Shown here piece after piece: positions 21,753 through 31,559 of a stretch of DNA of 37,116 bases; positions within the stretch are counted from its first letter, which is position 1, and every line of letters begins with the position of its first letter. The position numbers and the translations under genes were made by a program. The notes beneath the pieces are model-generated. The model ran no database searches, was not told the origin of the DNA, and saw only the letters and a list, made by a program, of their open reading frames with translations. Origin of the DNA: Byssothecium circinans (Eukaryota; Ascomycota; Dothideomycetes; Pleosporales; Massarinaceae); the NCBI GenBank assembly GCA_010015675.1, contig ML977014.1, positions 4,862 to 41,977 of the forward strand, in the 5' to 3' direction.

Positions 21753-22442
21753 CTAGAGAGCATCCCTCAAGTTCGCCAACAGCTGTCCTAGCTCGGTGCG
21801 AGTGTACCGGAACGCGCTTGTCTCGGGCTCTTGGTGGTCATTACCATACTCCCGTGCAAGTAGTTCAAGATAACTAGGGTGCACGTCCCAATACACAGCC
21901 AGGAAGCCGCCCTCGTCTTCGTTCCAGAGTTCTTGGGGCCGGTCGATGATGAGAATGACCCGTTGCCACTGGTCGTGGGCGTTGAGCTGCGGGATATGGA
22001 AATCGCTATTTCCGGCGGTGTTTCGCGAGGCAATCTCAGCTAAGACGTGGGCCTTGCACTTGGCGATTCTCTCCTCGTCGGACACATCGGTGGCGAGTGG
22101 CATGCCCCATACATCGATGCGATCAGGTTGCGCGCGGCCGTGTGCCTCGCGCTCTTCGCGCGTCTCCTTGTGCAGCGTCTCGGCCAGCGTTTTGAGGTGC
22201 TCCGGATTGTCGGACTGTGGCGTCGTGTCGTAAATCTGGAAGGACCATTGCGGACGCTTATGGGAGATGGGAAAGTCTGATGATGACCACCCCTCGGGAA
22301 TCTCGACAATCTCTTCGCGTGCCCAGGCGGTAAAGCAGGGTGTGCTGTTGTGGTTCGGGGCATCCTCGACGACATATTGCTCCCGGGTCTTTACCGGCGG
22401 CAGGCCGCCTGTTGATAGTCTTCGTGTCGGCACGTTAGACAT
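21753..22442 (-). CDS. Hypothetical fungal protein, about 229 residues
   Basis: Minus-strand ORF. The ATG at 22442 (MSNVPTRRLSTGGLPPVKTR) is preferred, though the frame stays open to an upstream ATG at 22571. It is soluble and acidic, with no signal peptide or membrane segment. Visible features are a WAREEIVEIPEGW segment, a Glu/Arg-rich middle (KETREEREAHGR), and a C-terminal part with HDQWQRVILIIDRP, LAVYWDVHPSYLELLAREYG and a Leu-rich end. No known domain was recognised. Codon use and the absence of stops make it a likely real gene. It converges with the secreted-protein gene, with 235 bp between their stops. Confidence 0.65.
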   Translation of the reverse strand: MSNVPTRRLSTGGLPPVKTREQYVVEDAPNHNSTPCFTAWAREEIVEIPEGWSSSDFPISHKRPQWSFQIYDTTPQSDNPEHLKTLAETLHKETREEREAHGRAQPDRIDVWGMPLATDVSDEERIAKCKAHVLAEIASRNTAGNSDFHIPQLNAHDQWQRVILIIDRPQELWNEDEGGFLAVYWDVHPSYLELLAREYGNDHQEPETSAFRYTRTELGQLLANLRDAL

Positions 22443-22571
22443 TCTGGATGAAAGTTTGCGGGTGTGGACTTGGGGAGGAGGAAGATAAGAAGATGTTTGT
22501 GCTGTCTTGCCACCGAGCTGCTCACCAATCAGCTCTGCACCACGGCGCCTCAACAAACCGAAAGCGTGCAA

Positions 22572-23026
22572 ATGATCATCAAGTAAATTCGGCTGCAGAA
22601 GAGCATAAAGATATAGGTGGCCTGAAGCACTTGGCTAAGCGAGGCGCACTTGGCCGACTCCCAATAATTCACTCTTGCCAGCTCTAAAAATAGAGTAGCA
22701 GTTTTGTACGTAATCAATCCAGCAGGGACAGACCTAAGCTTCTATGATACGATTACGGCTATAATACTATGCATTAGCCTATTAGTAGAGCTAGAATAAT
22801 GAAAAAATTACCTTATTTTGAAAGCTTGAACTGAGGTGAATTTTTCTAGAATTATTGGGAGTTACGTAATCAGAGTGGAAAGCCCCTTCAGGCGCCTATT
22901 TTTTTTTTTAAAGAAATAAGCCCTAATAGAACGCAGTAGCCGATGTTTTATATTCAAACATCACTCTCTACCATCGTTCGCCTCGAACCTCAAAAGACCC
23001 ATCTTCCTCATGCCACTGCCTGTCTG
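22572..23026. other. Intergenic, short AT-rich segment
   Basis: Upstream of the hypothetical gene at 21753-22442 and downstream of the GH43 fragment. It includes a TA-rich patch at 22690-22920 with a T9 run. Nothing else was recognised. Confidence 0.5.
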
Positions 23027-23551
23027 TTACACCGCATACCGATCAGTCTCATACCTAACCGGGCGATACACAAAATAATCAAACTCCGCCGTGCTCTCCA
23101 ACCCGTCCAAATCGCTAGCTGCAACCCCCACAAACGCTCCCGTGAAACTGCCATGCGCCTGATGCCCACCGCACTCATCGCTCAGTATACTCGCGTCATA
23201 TACTGGGCCGATCTTCTTCAACTCTTCCTCGCCTTCTAGCGCATAGAAGAATTGGAGCCCCCTGCCTCTGATGTTGAGTGCGAGTCGAACTTTGCCCTCT
23301 TGCGGTATCGACACCGGTTCAGCGAGCGGGAACTTGAATCTTCCCTCCGGCCACGAAGCCTCAGAGGAGAAGATGAGCAGTTCGCGTTTTCCATCCGCAT
23401 GCGCGGTGACGGTGAGATAGAAGAAATTGTATCGACAGTAGTATGCGACTAGCCCTGCGAATTGGCGTTCATCGATTGGGTTGAAGTCAATCACGGTCTC
23501 CGCATCGTAGGAGAAATGTGTCTGCCGCCGCGCAACGAGTGCTACCGTAAA
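23027..23551 (-). pseudogene. GH43 beta-xylosidase C-terminal domain fragment
   Basis: The open frame on the minus strand from 23551 to the stop at 23027 matches the concanavalin-like C-terminal domain of GH43 xylan 1,4-beta-xylosidases. It shows ALVARRQTHFSYDAETVIDF, then FAGLVAYYCRYNFFYLTVTA, IGPVYDASILSDECGGH, FTGAFVGVAASDLDG and AEFDYFVYRP. The whole catalytic five-bladed propeller (about 320 residues) is missing. The frame is closed upstream by a TAG at 23552-23554, and the preceding sequence encodes an unrelated membrane protein in another frame. It is therefore a truncated relic, with the break at or near 23550. An intact relative would hydrolyse xylo-oligosaccharides; this piece should have no activity. 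Confidence 0.85.
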
Positions 23552-24003
23552 CTAGCCATATAGCTCGGCGCGAATCTTTGATGCCACGAATCGTCCAGGT
23601 AAGCTACCCTTAATGAGTTCACAGACCAATCTTCGATAGAGAATACACTCACATTCGCGCCGGCGATTAGCTGAAGGGTACACAGGATGACTGGGTCGAG
23701 CCAGTAGGGCTCCGTGTCTGTGGTGAATGCGATCGCGATGGCGACTATTCCAGCTATCGACAGGCCTGCTTGACATATGCTGGAGATAAGATCCACCGTT
23801 CTCTCCCAGAACCGCTTGTGCTTGTTCTTCCTAAGCCAGGAGGTATTATTGAATAAGAGTACAACGCTTAGTAGAAGTCCGCTTACGAAGCAAAGAAGGA
23901 AACCGATAAGAAGGCCGAGGACCATGATGGGGGAGAGATATCCATAGAGCGTGCGAAGGCAACTCTTGAAATATGCTCCTGCTTGCTCTGCGCCATCCGG
24001 CAA
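23542..24003 (-). CDS. Membrane protein fragment, unknown family
   Basis: About 153 codons on the minus strand, opening at a TTG (no ATG) after an upstream stop, so the true start is missing or in another frame. Three hydrophobic segments are visible: LSPIMVLGLLIGFLLCFVSG with its continuation, SICQAGLSIAGIVAIAIAF and WLDPVILCTLQLIAGANVSV. A basic loop (RKNKHKRFWER) separates the first two. The end, APSYMASLR, overlaps the start of the GH43 fragment in a different frame, so the natural C-terminus may have been lost at that junction. Upstream in-frame sequence to about 24110 looks coding but carries TAG and TAA stops. Function unknown. Confidence 0.5.
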   Translation of the reverse strand: MPDGAEQAGAYFKSCLRTLYGYLSPIMVLGLLIGFLLCFVSGLLLSVVLLFNNTSWLRKNKHKRFWERTVDLISSICQAGLSIAGIVAIAIAFTTDTEPYWLDPVILCTLQLIAGANVSVFSIEDWSVNSLRVAYLDDSWHQRFAPSYMASLR

Positions 24004-24364
24004 GGCTTCACGGATGTCTTAAAGCCCTAGGTAGCCCGGCACGGCCGATTGCTAGTGCACCAGTACGCCCTGGGTCGGAAACGGCCCGAGGATGCAGTTG
24101 CCCTTCCGCTGATACGACCCCCTTGACATCTGATCCTCGACCCTGACGGCGCCAACAGACGCATGACCGAAGCGTGCATATCCCGATCGTCCAAGGCTCG
24201 CATTCGTTGGAGCTCCGGATCCGGGATGTCCCTAAGCCTAGCTGGTTGCTTCACGATTCGGCACTCCGCATGAATCCCCCTTGCTGGCTGAAGGCGTAGC
24301 TGGCGCTTTAATGCTGTGGCGGATGGGTGTTGGACTTGGATACCCGTGCCTTGCACAGAGATGT
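24004..24364 (-). other. Possible decayed 5' part of the membrane-protein gene
   Basis: A 109-codon minus-strand frame (24027-24356, including RDIPDPELQRMRALDDRDMH) ends near the point where another frame (KGNCILGPFPTQGVLVH) leads toward the membrane-protein fragment. A frameshifted former 5' portion is plausible but not shown. It stops nine bases from the left end of the hAT element, which may have cut the gene. Confidence 0.3.
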
Positions 24365-24520
24365 CAACAGTCAGTCCGGACTGACAAGACTGACTGACTG
24401 ACTGGTATATAGCAGTCAGTCCAGTCAGTCCGAGGCCATGATTTATAGCAGTCAGTCAGTCTGAAGGCCTCAGACTGACTAGGACTGACTACTATCAGAC
24501 TGGTATATGCCGTATATTTA
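24365..24520. repeat. Left subterminal repeat cluster of the hAT element
   Basis: Roughly ten copies of CAGTCAGTC / GACTGACTG in both orientations, including an imperfect palindrome CAGTCAGTCCGGACTGAC at 24368-24385. In hAT elements such subterminal words are transposase binding sites. The cluster is unmutated. Confidence 0.8.
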
Positions 24521-24624
24521 ATGGAGAGAATCTCACGATAGTTTTATAGTGTTAAGGTCTCTAAGCCTTAGGCTAATTTACCTAATTAGGCAATATAAGC
24601 AAGATTAAGCTAATAGTAAACATC

Positions 24625-27160
24625 ATGACGCGTATTAATGGGCTGCCATTACCTACCTTTACCCATCTACTAACGCCTATCCTACGCTATTTTAAAGCCC
24701 TAGATGAACAGCAACCTCGAGAAGGTCTCTAGGGAGACTATTACGCGCGAATACCGTAGAAATCCACCCTAAAAAGCGCCCTCTATCGCGCCTGCCATCA
24801 AGACGCCTGTTGACCCTCCAGATGACGCGATTCAAGCTGCTTAAGCCCTCGCACCCCTTAATAATGATAGCGACGACTATCTATTTAAAGGCCTTAACTA
24901 GGCGCGTGTCCCTTACCTATAGAAGCGTTTTACGCAGCATCTAAAGGGCAAACCAAGCTAGATATACGAGTACGGCTAGCCTGTTTGGCACCGCGAGAAG
25001 TAGCAGAACTACTAGCTCTGTCACTATTGCCACACGCATAAAATCAGCGGTGGCGAGTACTGCGTCATAAGCTCTACGTCCTTAGCTGCTTCTCATCTTA
25101 ACTAGAAGACGCGTGGTCATGGGATTAATTATAATAGCAAGATTAACTTTTAGCTTCCTATAGCAACTAGCTCTATCATTAACTAGCTCTAGTTCAAAGG
25201 TGTTAAGATCTCGTAAGAGGTAGCTAACTAGATGGCCTCTAGCTTCTCACAGAAGCGCTTCCTTAACGCTATAAAAGACTAGGTGCAGGCTAACAACTAG
25301 AGCCTCTAGATAATTAAGGCGCCTACTTTCTACTATATAATCACTGCTGTAAACCCACTAGCAGAGCAGGTCCTCTAGCAGAGCCATAATACCCTTTATA
25401 ATCATATTTTAGCTAAATACCACGCCTATATCCCCGCTGTCGTAGAGCACCTTCGCCGCGCAAAGTCACTTATACATGTATCCTTTAACAATTAGACTTT
25501 AATAGGCAGTAAGCGCACTCTTACTAGGATCTATATATACTATCTAAATAAGGTAGGCAACGTTAAGGACTACCTGCTCAGCCTTCTAGTCCTACATGGC
25601 AAGCACTATGGTGATAATATTACTAAAGTAGTAAGTAAGACGCTTTAAGCCTTCAGCGTTAATAAGTAGCGCGTTAGATACTTTATACTTAATAACGCGA
25701 TAAATAATGACACGGCCATAACTACTCTAGGTAATAAGTATAGCTTTTACGCTCCTCACTGTTAGCTCTATTGCACCTGCTATGTTCTTAACTTAGGCGC
25801 CCAAATAATCATTTAGGGCAAGGACAGAGAGTCCTTTAAGAATGAGGATGAGAATCTACTAATAAAACAGCCCTCTACGTTTCTTGCTTTTCATAAAGCT
25901 TGCTAACCCATCTGCTAGGCAGAGGAGAAGTTCCTTAAGGAGTGGCGCAAATACAGCCCAATTAGAGTTCTATTTAACGTAATCACATTAGTTTGCTCAC
26001 CTCAAGCTCGCGAGCTATTAAAGAAGCTTTAAGAAGAGGAGGCTAGTCGCTTACGCGAAGAGTTTAAGATAAGAGAGCTAGTTAAGCTAGTTAAGACGTG
26101 GTAGAACTTATACTTTACGGCCTTAGAGAGGGCTATAGAGCTTTATAGCCCACTTAATAATTATATACATATTAAGATTAATAAGAGTCGCGTTAAATAA
26201 GCTTCTTAGCGTTATAATCCCTAGAGGCCTCGCTTAGAGCCTAGGGTCTTTATCCGTGAGGGTAGCTTATTAGGCAATAACTAGGTAATAATTACTAAGT
26301 ACGTTAACCTCCTCCACCTATTTCAAGAGGCTATAAAGCTGCTTAAAGGTAGAGGTAAACATAGCAACTATAGTGCGATTTAGGAAGTTCTTATTACCTT
26401 TGAATAGCTACTTAATTAATTAGAGGAGTAGAAAGATCACCTTACTACTATTAACTATAAGGACCTAGATGCCCTAGAGGATCACCTAGTAATAAACGTT
26501 AACTTAGCCTATATAAAGCTCTTAGCGTACTACGCGAAGCTTAATAACTTACCTATCTACTACGCAGCTATAGTCCTCTACTTATACTACAAGCACTATC
26601 TTAAGGCTCTATAGAAGGTCCTAGATAATTACTATAAGAGCGTTAACGGCCCTTACTATAAGAAGGACTAGCTCCCTAGAAATAATAAGGCCTTTTAGGC
26701 CTTATAGCGATTATATAAAGAGAAGGCTGCTTATAAAGCTAGCAAAGAGTCTCTACTAGGACAGCGTCCCTTAAAGTGGCAGCGGCTTAGCCTACCATCG
26801 TCGCGATTAACCTTTCTTGCAAACTCTATAAAAGCAGCCATGAAGTCAATAGAGGAGACGCTTAACGACGAATATAAGGTCTAGAAGAGGTAGCCTATCC
26901 TTATAAAGGATAACGACCTATTACTTAACCTAATTAAATATTAGTAGGTTTACTAAAAGTAGTTCCCTATCCTATTATAGCTCGCGCTTAACATCTATGC
27001 AATACTAGCTTCTGCCGCTAACTATAAGAGGACGTTTAGTAAGCTTAGTAATCTCCTTAGGACGAGGAGGCTCCATATGAAGCCTAAGTTACTTGCTACC
27101 CTCTAAAGCTTAAAGTCCTAGAAGCGTATAGGTATTAGACGCCCAACGAATAGCCCTTAG
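24625..27160 (+). pseudogene. hAT transposase with BED finger and dimerisation domain, RIP-degraded
   Basis: The relic is essentially collinear with fungal hAT transposases. A BED-type zinc finger lies near 24960-25100 (YEYG, LCHYCHTHKISGGEYC, then SHL). The RNase-H-like catalytic region includes AKSLIHVSFNN near 25465 and GNVKDYLLSLLVLHGKHYGD near 25560. The CHVLNLGA equivalent (CYVLNLGAQ) lies near 25780. The C-terminal dimerisation block follows: FPILL near 26965, LNIYAILASAANYKRTFSKL near 27000 and RTRRLHMKPKL near 27060. Many TAG/TAA codons occupy CAG, CAA and TGG positions, and catalytic Asp codons have become Asn. The N-terminal 70 codons need a frame change; the ATG at 24625 is only a candidate. 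Non-functional. Confidence 0.88.
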
Positions 27161-27214
27161 CCTCCCTATGAGCATACGGTCAACGAGTTATCAATAATCT
27201 AGCAACACCTATAC

Positions 27215-27388
27215 TAGTTTAACTATAGTTAAGGCAGTTAGTTAGTCTAGAGCCCTTCAAAATAGTAGTCTAGTTAGTCTAGTTTAGACCTCCTCTACTT
27301 ACGTTAGTAGTTAGTCTAGTCAGTCTAGCGCCTCTAAAAATACTAGTTAGTTAGTCTTAAGCCCTCTAGACTAACTAATTAACTATTG
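27215..27388. repeat. Right subterminal repeat cluster of the hAT element
   Basis: Mutated counterpart of the left cluster: TTAGTTAGTCTAG, TAGTCAGTCTAG and GACTAACTAATT words recur, each derivable from GACTGACTG by C-to-T or G-to-A changes. Confidence 0.75.
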
Positions 27389-28299
27389 ATAAGTCTAGGC
27401 CTTATAGTAGCAAGACGAGGTAGGAGGAGGAGGAGTCACGTTTCTATTTAGCTGCTAGTACTTGTATCTTATTTAGCGCGGGATTACTCCCTCAATGTAC
27501 TTGAGGTTGGCAGGGGGTACGCATGAACTAAAGGTAGCGGCTAAGTCTAAGTGCATCGTGTGTGTCTTGCTCTCTTAGCCGCCGTAGCAAGGGGAGGATA
27601 AAGGACGTACCTAGCACTTCGCTTCATCTACTTCTTCTACTTCATCACTAGCTTTAGTGCATCCCTATCTAGCTATGTTATAAAGTCTAACTGAATCCTT
27701 TGCTACTATTAAGGACAGCACTCTCTATGATAAAGTATATAGGGTGGGAGTGTCTAGGGAGGAAATATATAAGGACGAGTAAAGTTAGGCTAGTGAAACT
27801 GTGCGTACTTCTATGAGGCACTTACCTATAATTATGGTAGCTAATGTCTAACATTATATAACTTTCCTTACCATGCGCTGCTATCTCTAAGGGAGAGGTT
27901 AGCTAGACCTTAGCTTAGGACCATAGATGAGTTGTTGGCATTAGTAGATAGTATTACATGCTATCAGTTAGCGACTCACTGCTACAAGCTAGTTAAATTG
28001 TAGCATTAGTATTACTTAAGCGTATATACTAAGGCTTGCGGACTTAGTCTAGAGGAATAAATGGGTCTAGCTAACTTTTAAATTAAGACTACTAATAGAG
28101 GAGTACTACCCTACGACAGCATCCCTACTGCGCTATAATGCGTGAAGCATTTTTAGTAGCTTAGACATATTATACATATATAAAGGTCTTTTTATTTACT
28201 TAAAATTACTACTTTATAAACATCTACTATCTACTTCTACACTCTTTATCTACCTTCTTTTTAGCTCTTCTTTACTCTACAGCTTCCTTACTCTACAGC
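27389..28299. other. RIP-mutated spacer, no recognisable gene
   Basis: TA-rich, with stops in all frames and short GC-richer islands. Nothing was identified. Confidence 0.55.
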
Positions 28300-29470
28300 A
28301 TGAAGACGCGAGGAAGACCTAATAAAAAAACATGGTTAGCACCTAGCCCTCTACTTCATGAAAGTCTAGTAAACACCTAGACTATTAATGAGTAATTATA
28401 TACACCTATATTAAGCGCTAAGGATAAGTCTTATGTTGCGGAATATAAACTTCACTTCAGCATAATACCTTTATTTTCATGGGAGCGAATGGCGTGGTTA
28501 CAGCATAGCGCTTAAAAATATCCCTATTCCCTCTAGGCCTAGTGTGCAGTGATACTTATATGTAAACATTAATATGGATAGCTATTTATCTATATAGATA
28601 TATAAGACTAATAATAGTACTATAGTATCTATAACCTATTACAGCCTAAAAGATAGTCTAAGCTACTTAAACTTCTAGGGAAAATCTAAAATAAAATTTA
28701 TAAGTACACGTTTCCTCTATTTTTAGGGCTTATTCCTTAGCATAAAGAGAGTAGTATAGGGCTTCTTAAGGTTAACAAATAGGTCTATAAAGAAGTTATA
28801 AGTTTAATGTATAGCATGAAGCTACTTTAACTTAACTATAAGGAGGATAACTTAAGCATTAATAATTATTTTTTTAATTAGGGTAGCTAATATTACTATA
28901 GACGCAGCTTAGGATAGAGATAAAACATATCCACGCTCCTTTAACTACTTAGTAGAAAAGCGTTTTAATACGTTAATAATATTAAGATTTTTGTAGATAT
29001 CTAAAACCTTAAGAATGCTAAACGCTTAATTTTGCTAGAATTTATTAATGCACTCCGCACTAAACGAAGAACGTAGCTAAGGCGCCTTACGATGAAGTTA
29101 TTCATGGTAAGGAGGTTAATGGGTAAGAAAGAAGAGGTTAAGTTTATCTACTTTCTTTAAGTGTTTAGGGAGGTTCTAGAGTTTAAAGGTATTTACTTTA
29201 AACTTAATAATCTATATTAGCTTAAAGGGGAAGATAAAGAGTAGCTCCTTTAGAGAGCATGTATAATAAGGGACAGCCTATTACTAAGATAGAAACGTAA
29301 ATTTAGGTAATTTTAGGAGTAGCATTAAGATCTCTTAAAGGAATAAGAATATAGGTCCTAATAAGAAAGTTTTCTTTACACATTTATAAGCTTAGTATCT
29401 ATTATAGATATAGCAAGGCCTTTTTTATAACTTGCTTAAATTTATATTTAAAGCCGTGAGCTTATCTCTA
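28300..29470 (+). pseudogene. Unidentified coding relic, RIP-mutated
   Basis: From the ATG at 28300 (MKTRGRPNKKTWLAPSPLLH) protein-like sequence continues across frame changes. It includes KSYVAEYKLHFSIIPLFSWE near 28430, SITYYSLKDSLSYLNF near 28625, then LLEFINALRTKRRT near 29030, KLFMVRRLMGKKEEVKFIYF near 29100 and a charged helical stretch near 29160-29260. Stops sit where CAG/CAA/TGG would fit. I cannot name the family. It could be cargo or an accessory gene of an older element in this block. Confidence 0.35.
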
Positions 29471-29820
29471 CGCCATTAATAAAGTAGACACTAATAAATA
29501 CTAATATAGACTCTAAAAATAGACTATATAGTACGTAATCCTAGAATACTAGAACTAGATAGAGGAGCAACAAGATATATAGGTAGACAAGCAACTATGT
29601 GAGGATATCAAGAAAGTTCTCTATAACCTATTAATAGTAGTACATATAGCTAAGATAATATTAAGGACTAGACTGCTTAGATAGTTCTAGGCAGTCTTAT
29701 CCATAGTACTATAATATGCAATAACGTGGACGAGGAACCTAAAAGTAGGGAGGATAGCATCTATATTTATAGTTATACGTTGCATAGCTACTGCTAGGGC
29801 GGCTAAGATAGCCTATGAAC

Positions 29821-29842
29821 TAATTAATTAATTAATTAATTA
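29821..29842. repeat. (TAAT)n microsatellite
   Basis: Five and a half TAAT units immediately before the 28-32-bp array. Confidence 0.9.
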
Positions 29843-29863
29843 GCTTCCCTAGATTTCTCTTCT

Positions 29864-30085
29864 TAGATAGGCGTCCTAGTTAGATTTATTACTCTAGATA
29901 GGCGTCTTAGTTAGATTTATTACCCTAGAGAAGTGTCCTTATATTTATATCCTAGGAGAATTGTCCTAGTTAGATTTATTACCCTAGATAGGTGTCCTAG
30001 TCTTTGTTACCCTAGATAGACGTCCTAGTCTTTGCTACCCTAGATAGGCATCCTAGTTAGTCTTGCCTCCCTAAAGAGGCGTCCT
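29864..30085. repeat. Tandem array of 28-32-bp units
   Basis: About eight units on the pattern TAGATAGGCGTCCTAG followed by TTAGATTTATTACCC or TCTTTGTTACCC. Successive starts are about 27-32 bp apart, so unlike the 68-bp array the length drifts. C/T and G/A differences dominate. No coding potential. Confidence 0.85.
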
Positions 30086-31559
30086 CACGTTAGTAGTTAC
30101 AAGCAGGTGGAATACCTATACTCGCGTACCTAATACCTGTTACATAGGAGATTTAAGCTTAGGAAACCTTTTTTAGAGATCTAAGCTCTTATAAGATCTT
30201 TCGTATATGCGCATTAAGTTACATGCAATTTGCGGGCTATAGTTAGTTTAAAACTAATTTGCTATAGCCTTAGTTAGGAGTTATTATACTTATTTTAATC
30301 TCTATATATTTATCTAGCCTATCTAACTCCTCCTTAAGCAAGTTACCTATACGCTTCTATAGGCTAGTAAGCTTTTAAATACGCATTACCTTCCTCTACC
30401 TCTTCTAAACCTTCTATTTCAGCTCTAGGACTACTACGCACGACTAGGGATATATTCGCTTATTCGTATTAGATCTACTCGCTAATTCATTTAATAGTTT
30501 AAGTAGTGTAGAGCATCTCTTCATAGAAATAGTAAGCTTGCTCTACTTATTATAATAGTGTTTTAGGTTAATAAGACTCCTAGTCTTAGTTATAATATCA
30601 TAGTTCCTATTTTAGGTATCTAAATACTAAGGCTACTAAACTCTATTTTTATTAAAGGGGATACTTTTAGAACCTAGTAGAAATAGATGATAACCTGCTA
30701 CCCTAGTTAGAGCCTTCAATTAAAACCGCCCTACACGTCCTATAGTACATACTATAATCATCGTCGCGTATATTCTTTAAGTAGCCCTAAATGCTAAGCT
30801 TGTGGCTGGTGGTCTCTTTGCTATTAGGGTTGAAAACTGTCGCTATGTGCTCTGCGCTAGCTACCTAGCGGCGGCTAGATCTGCCAGTCAGCATCATTAG
30901 GCACAGGCGCAACAACATCTCAAATAATAAACAGTCAAGTCCTTACCCGTCCCTCTACTCTCGCTCCGCATGCCTAGCACCTTGCCTAGCTGCGATCTTG
31001 GAAGCATCTAGTACCCGCACTCCCCTAATGTTTAGCTCTACCGTTATCCGCACATAGCTTACTAACCCGCTCACCCCGCCCCGTCCGTCCTAAAAACGCG
31101 CCCTTCCTAACAGGCACCATAACCTAAGCGACGTCAACCGCTCCGGCCTACGAATATGAACCATCACTCGCTGTAGTAGAAGGGTAACATGGGTAATAGC
31201 CCCCAACTAGGCAAGCGCAGCGTAGTGAAAATGACATAGGTTAGATAAAGGCGATATAGAGGAGAATGCTATCTTAGTAGATAACGTGATAATACTATTA
31301 CCCTATCCTCTATTCATCTAACACCAGCCTAAGCACCTCTGCACAATCTAGGAAGTCTAAGTTAAAGCTAGTAATAAGTCCTGCTAAGACCTTATAGGTT
31401 AAACTAGTATCCGCGTATTAACTAGCCGCAATACTAAGGCTCTAATATACTTTCTACGCTACCTACGCTTAATAGTAACTATACGCTAAGATAATTTAAA
31501 TCTATAAAAACTTTCTACCTACGCCTGCCTTATTATTATAATCTAAGTAAAACATTCTA
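30086..31559. other. Gene-free stretch with a GC-richer patch
   Basis: Mostly TA-rich mutated DNA. The segment 30800-31200 is GC-richer and less mutated but shows no open frame or known family. It lies just downstream (minus-strand sense) of the DUF3435/chromodomain relic and might hold its 3' flank. Confidence 0.5.

Larger units (their letters stand above)
24365..27388 (+). mobile_element. hAT DNA transposon, 3.0 kb, RIP-mutated
   Basis: Left end CAACAGTCAGTC (24365-24376) and right end, read on the minus strand, CAATAGTTAATT agree at all 12 positions if C/T and G/A changes are allowed. Both termini carry many copies of GACTGACT-type words. A full-length hAT transposase relic lies between them. 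An 8-bp target duplication could not be found, perhaps because the flanks mutated or one flank was lost. The first 170 bp are clean while everything after about 24540 is heavily mutated. Confidence 0.82.
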
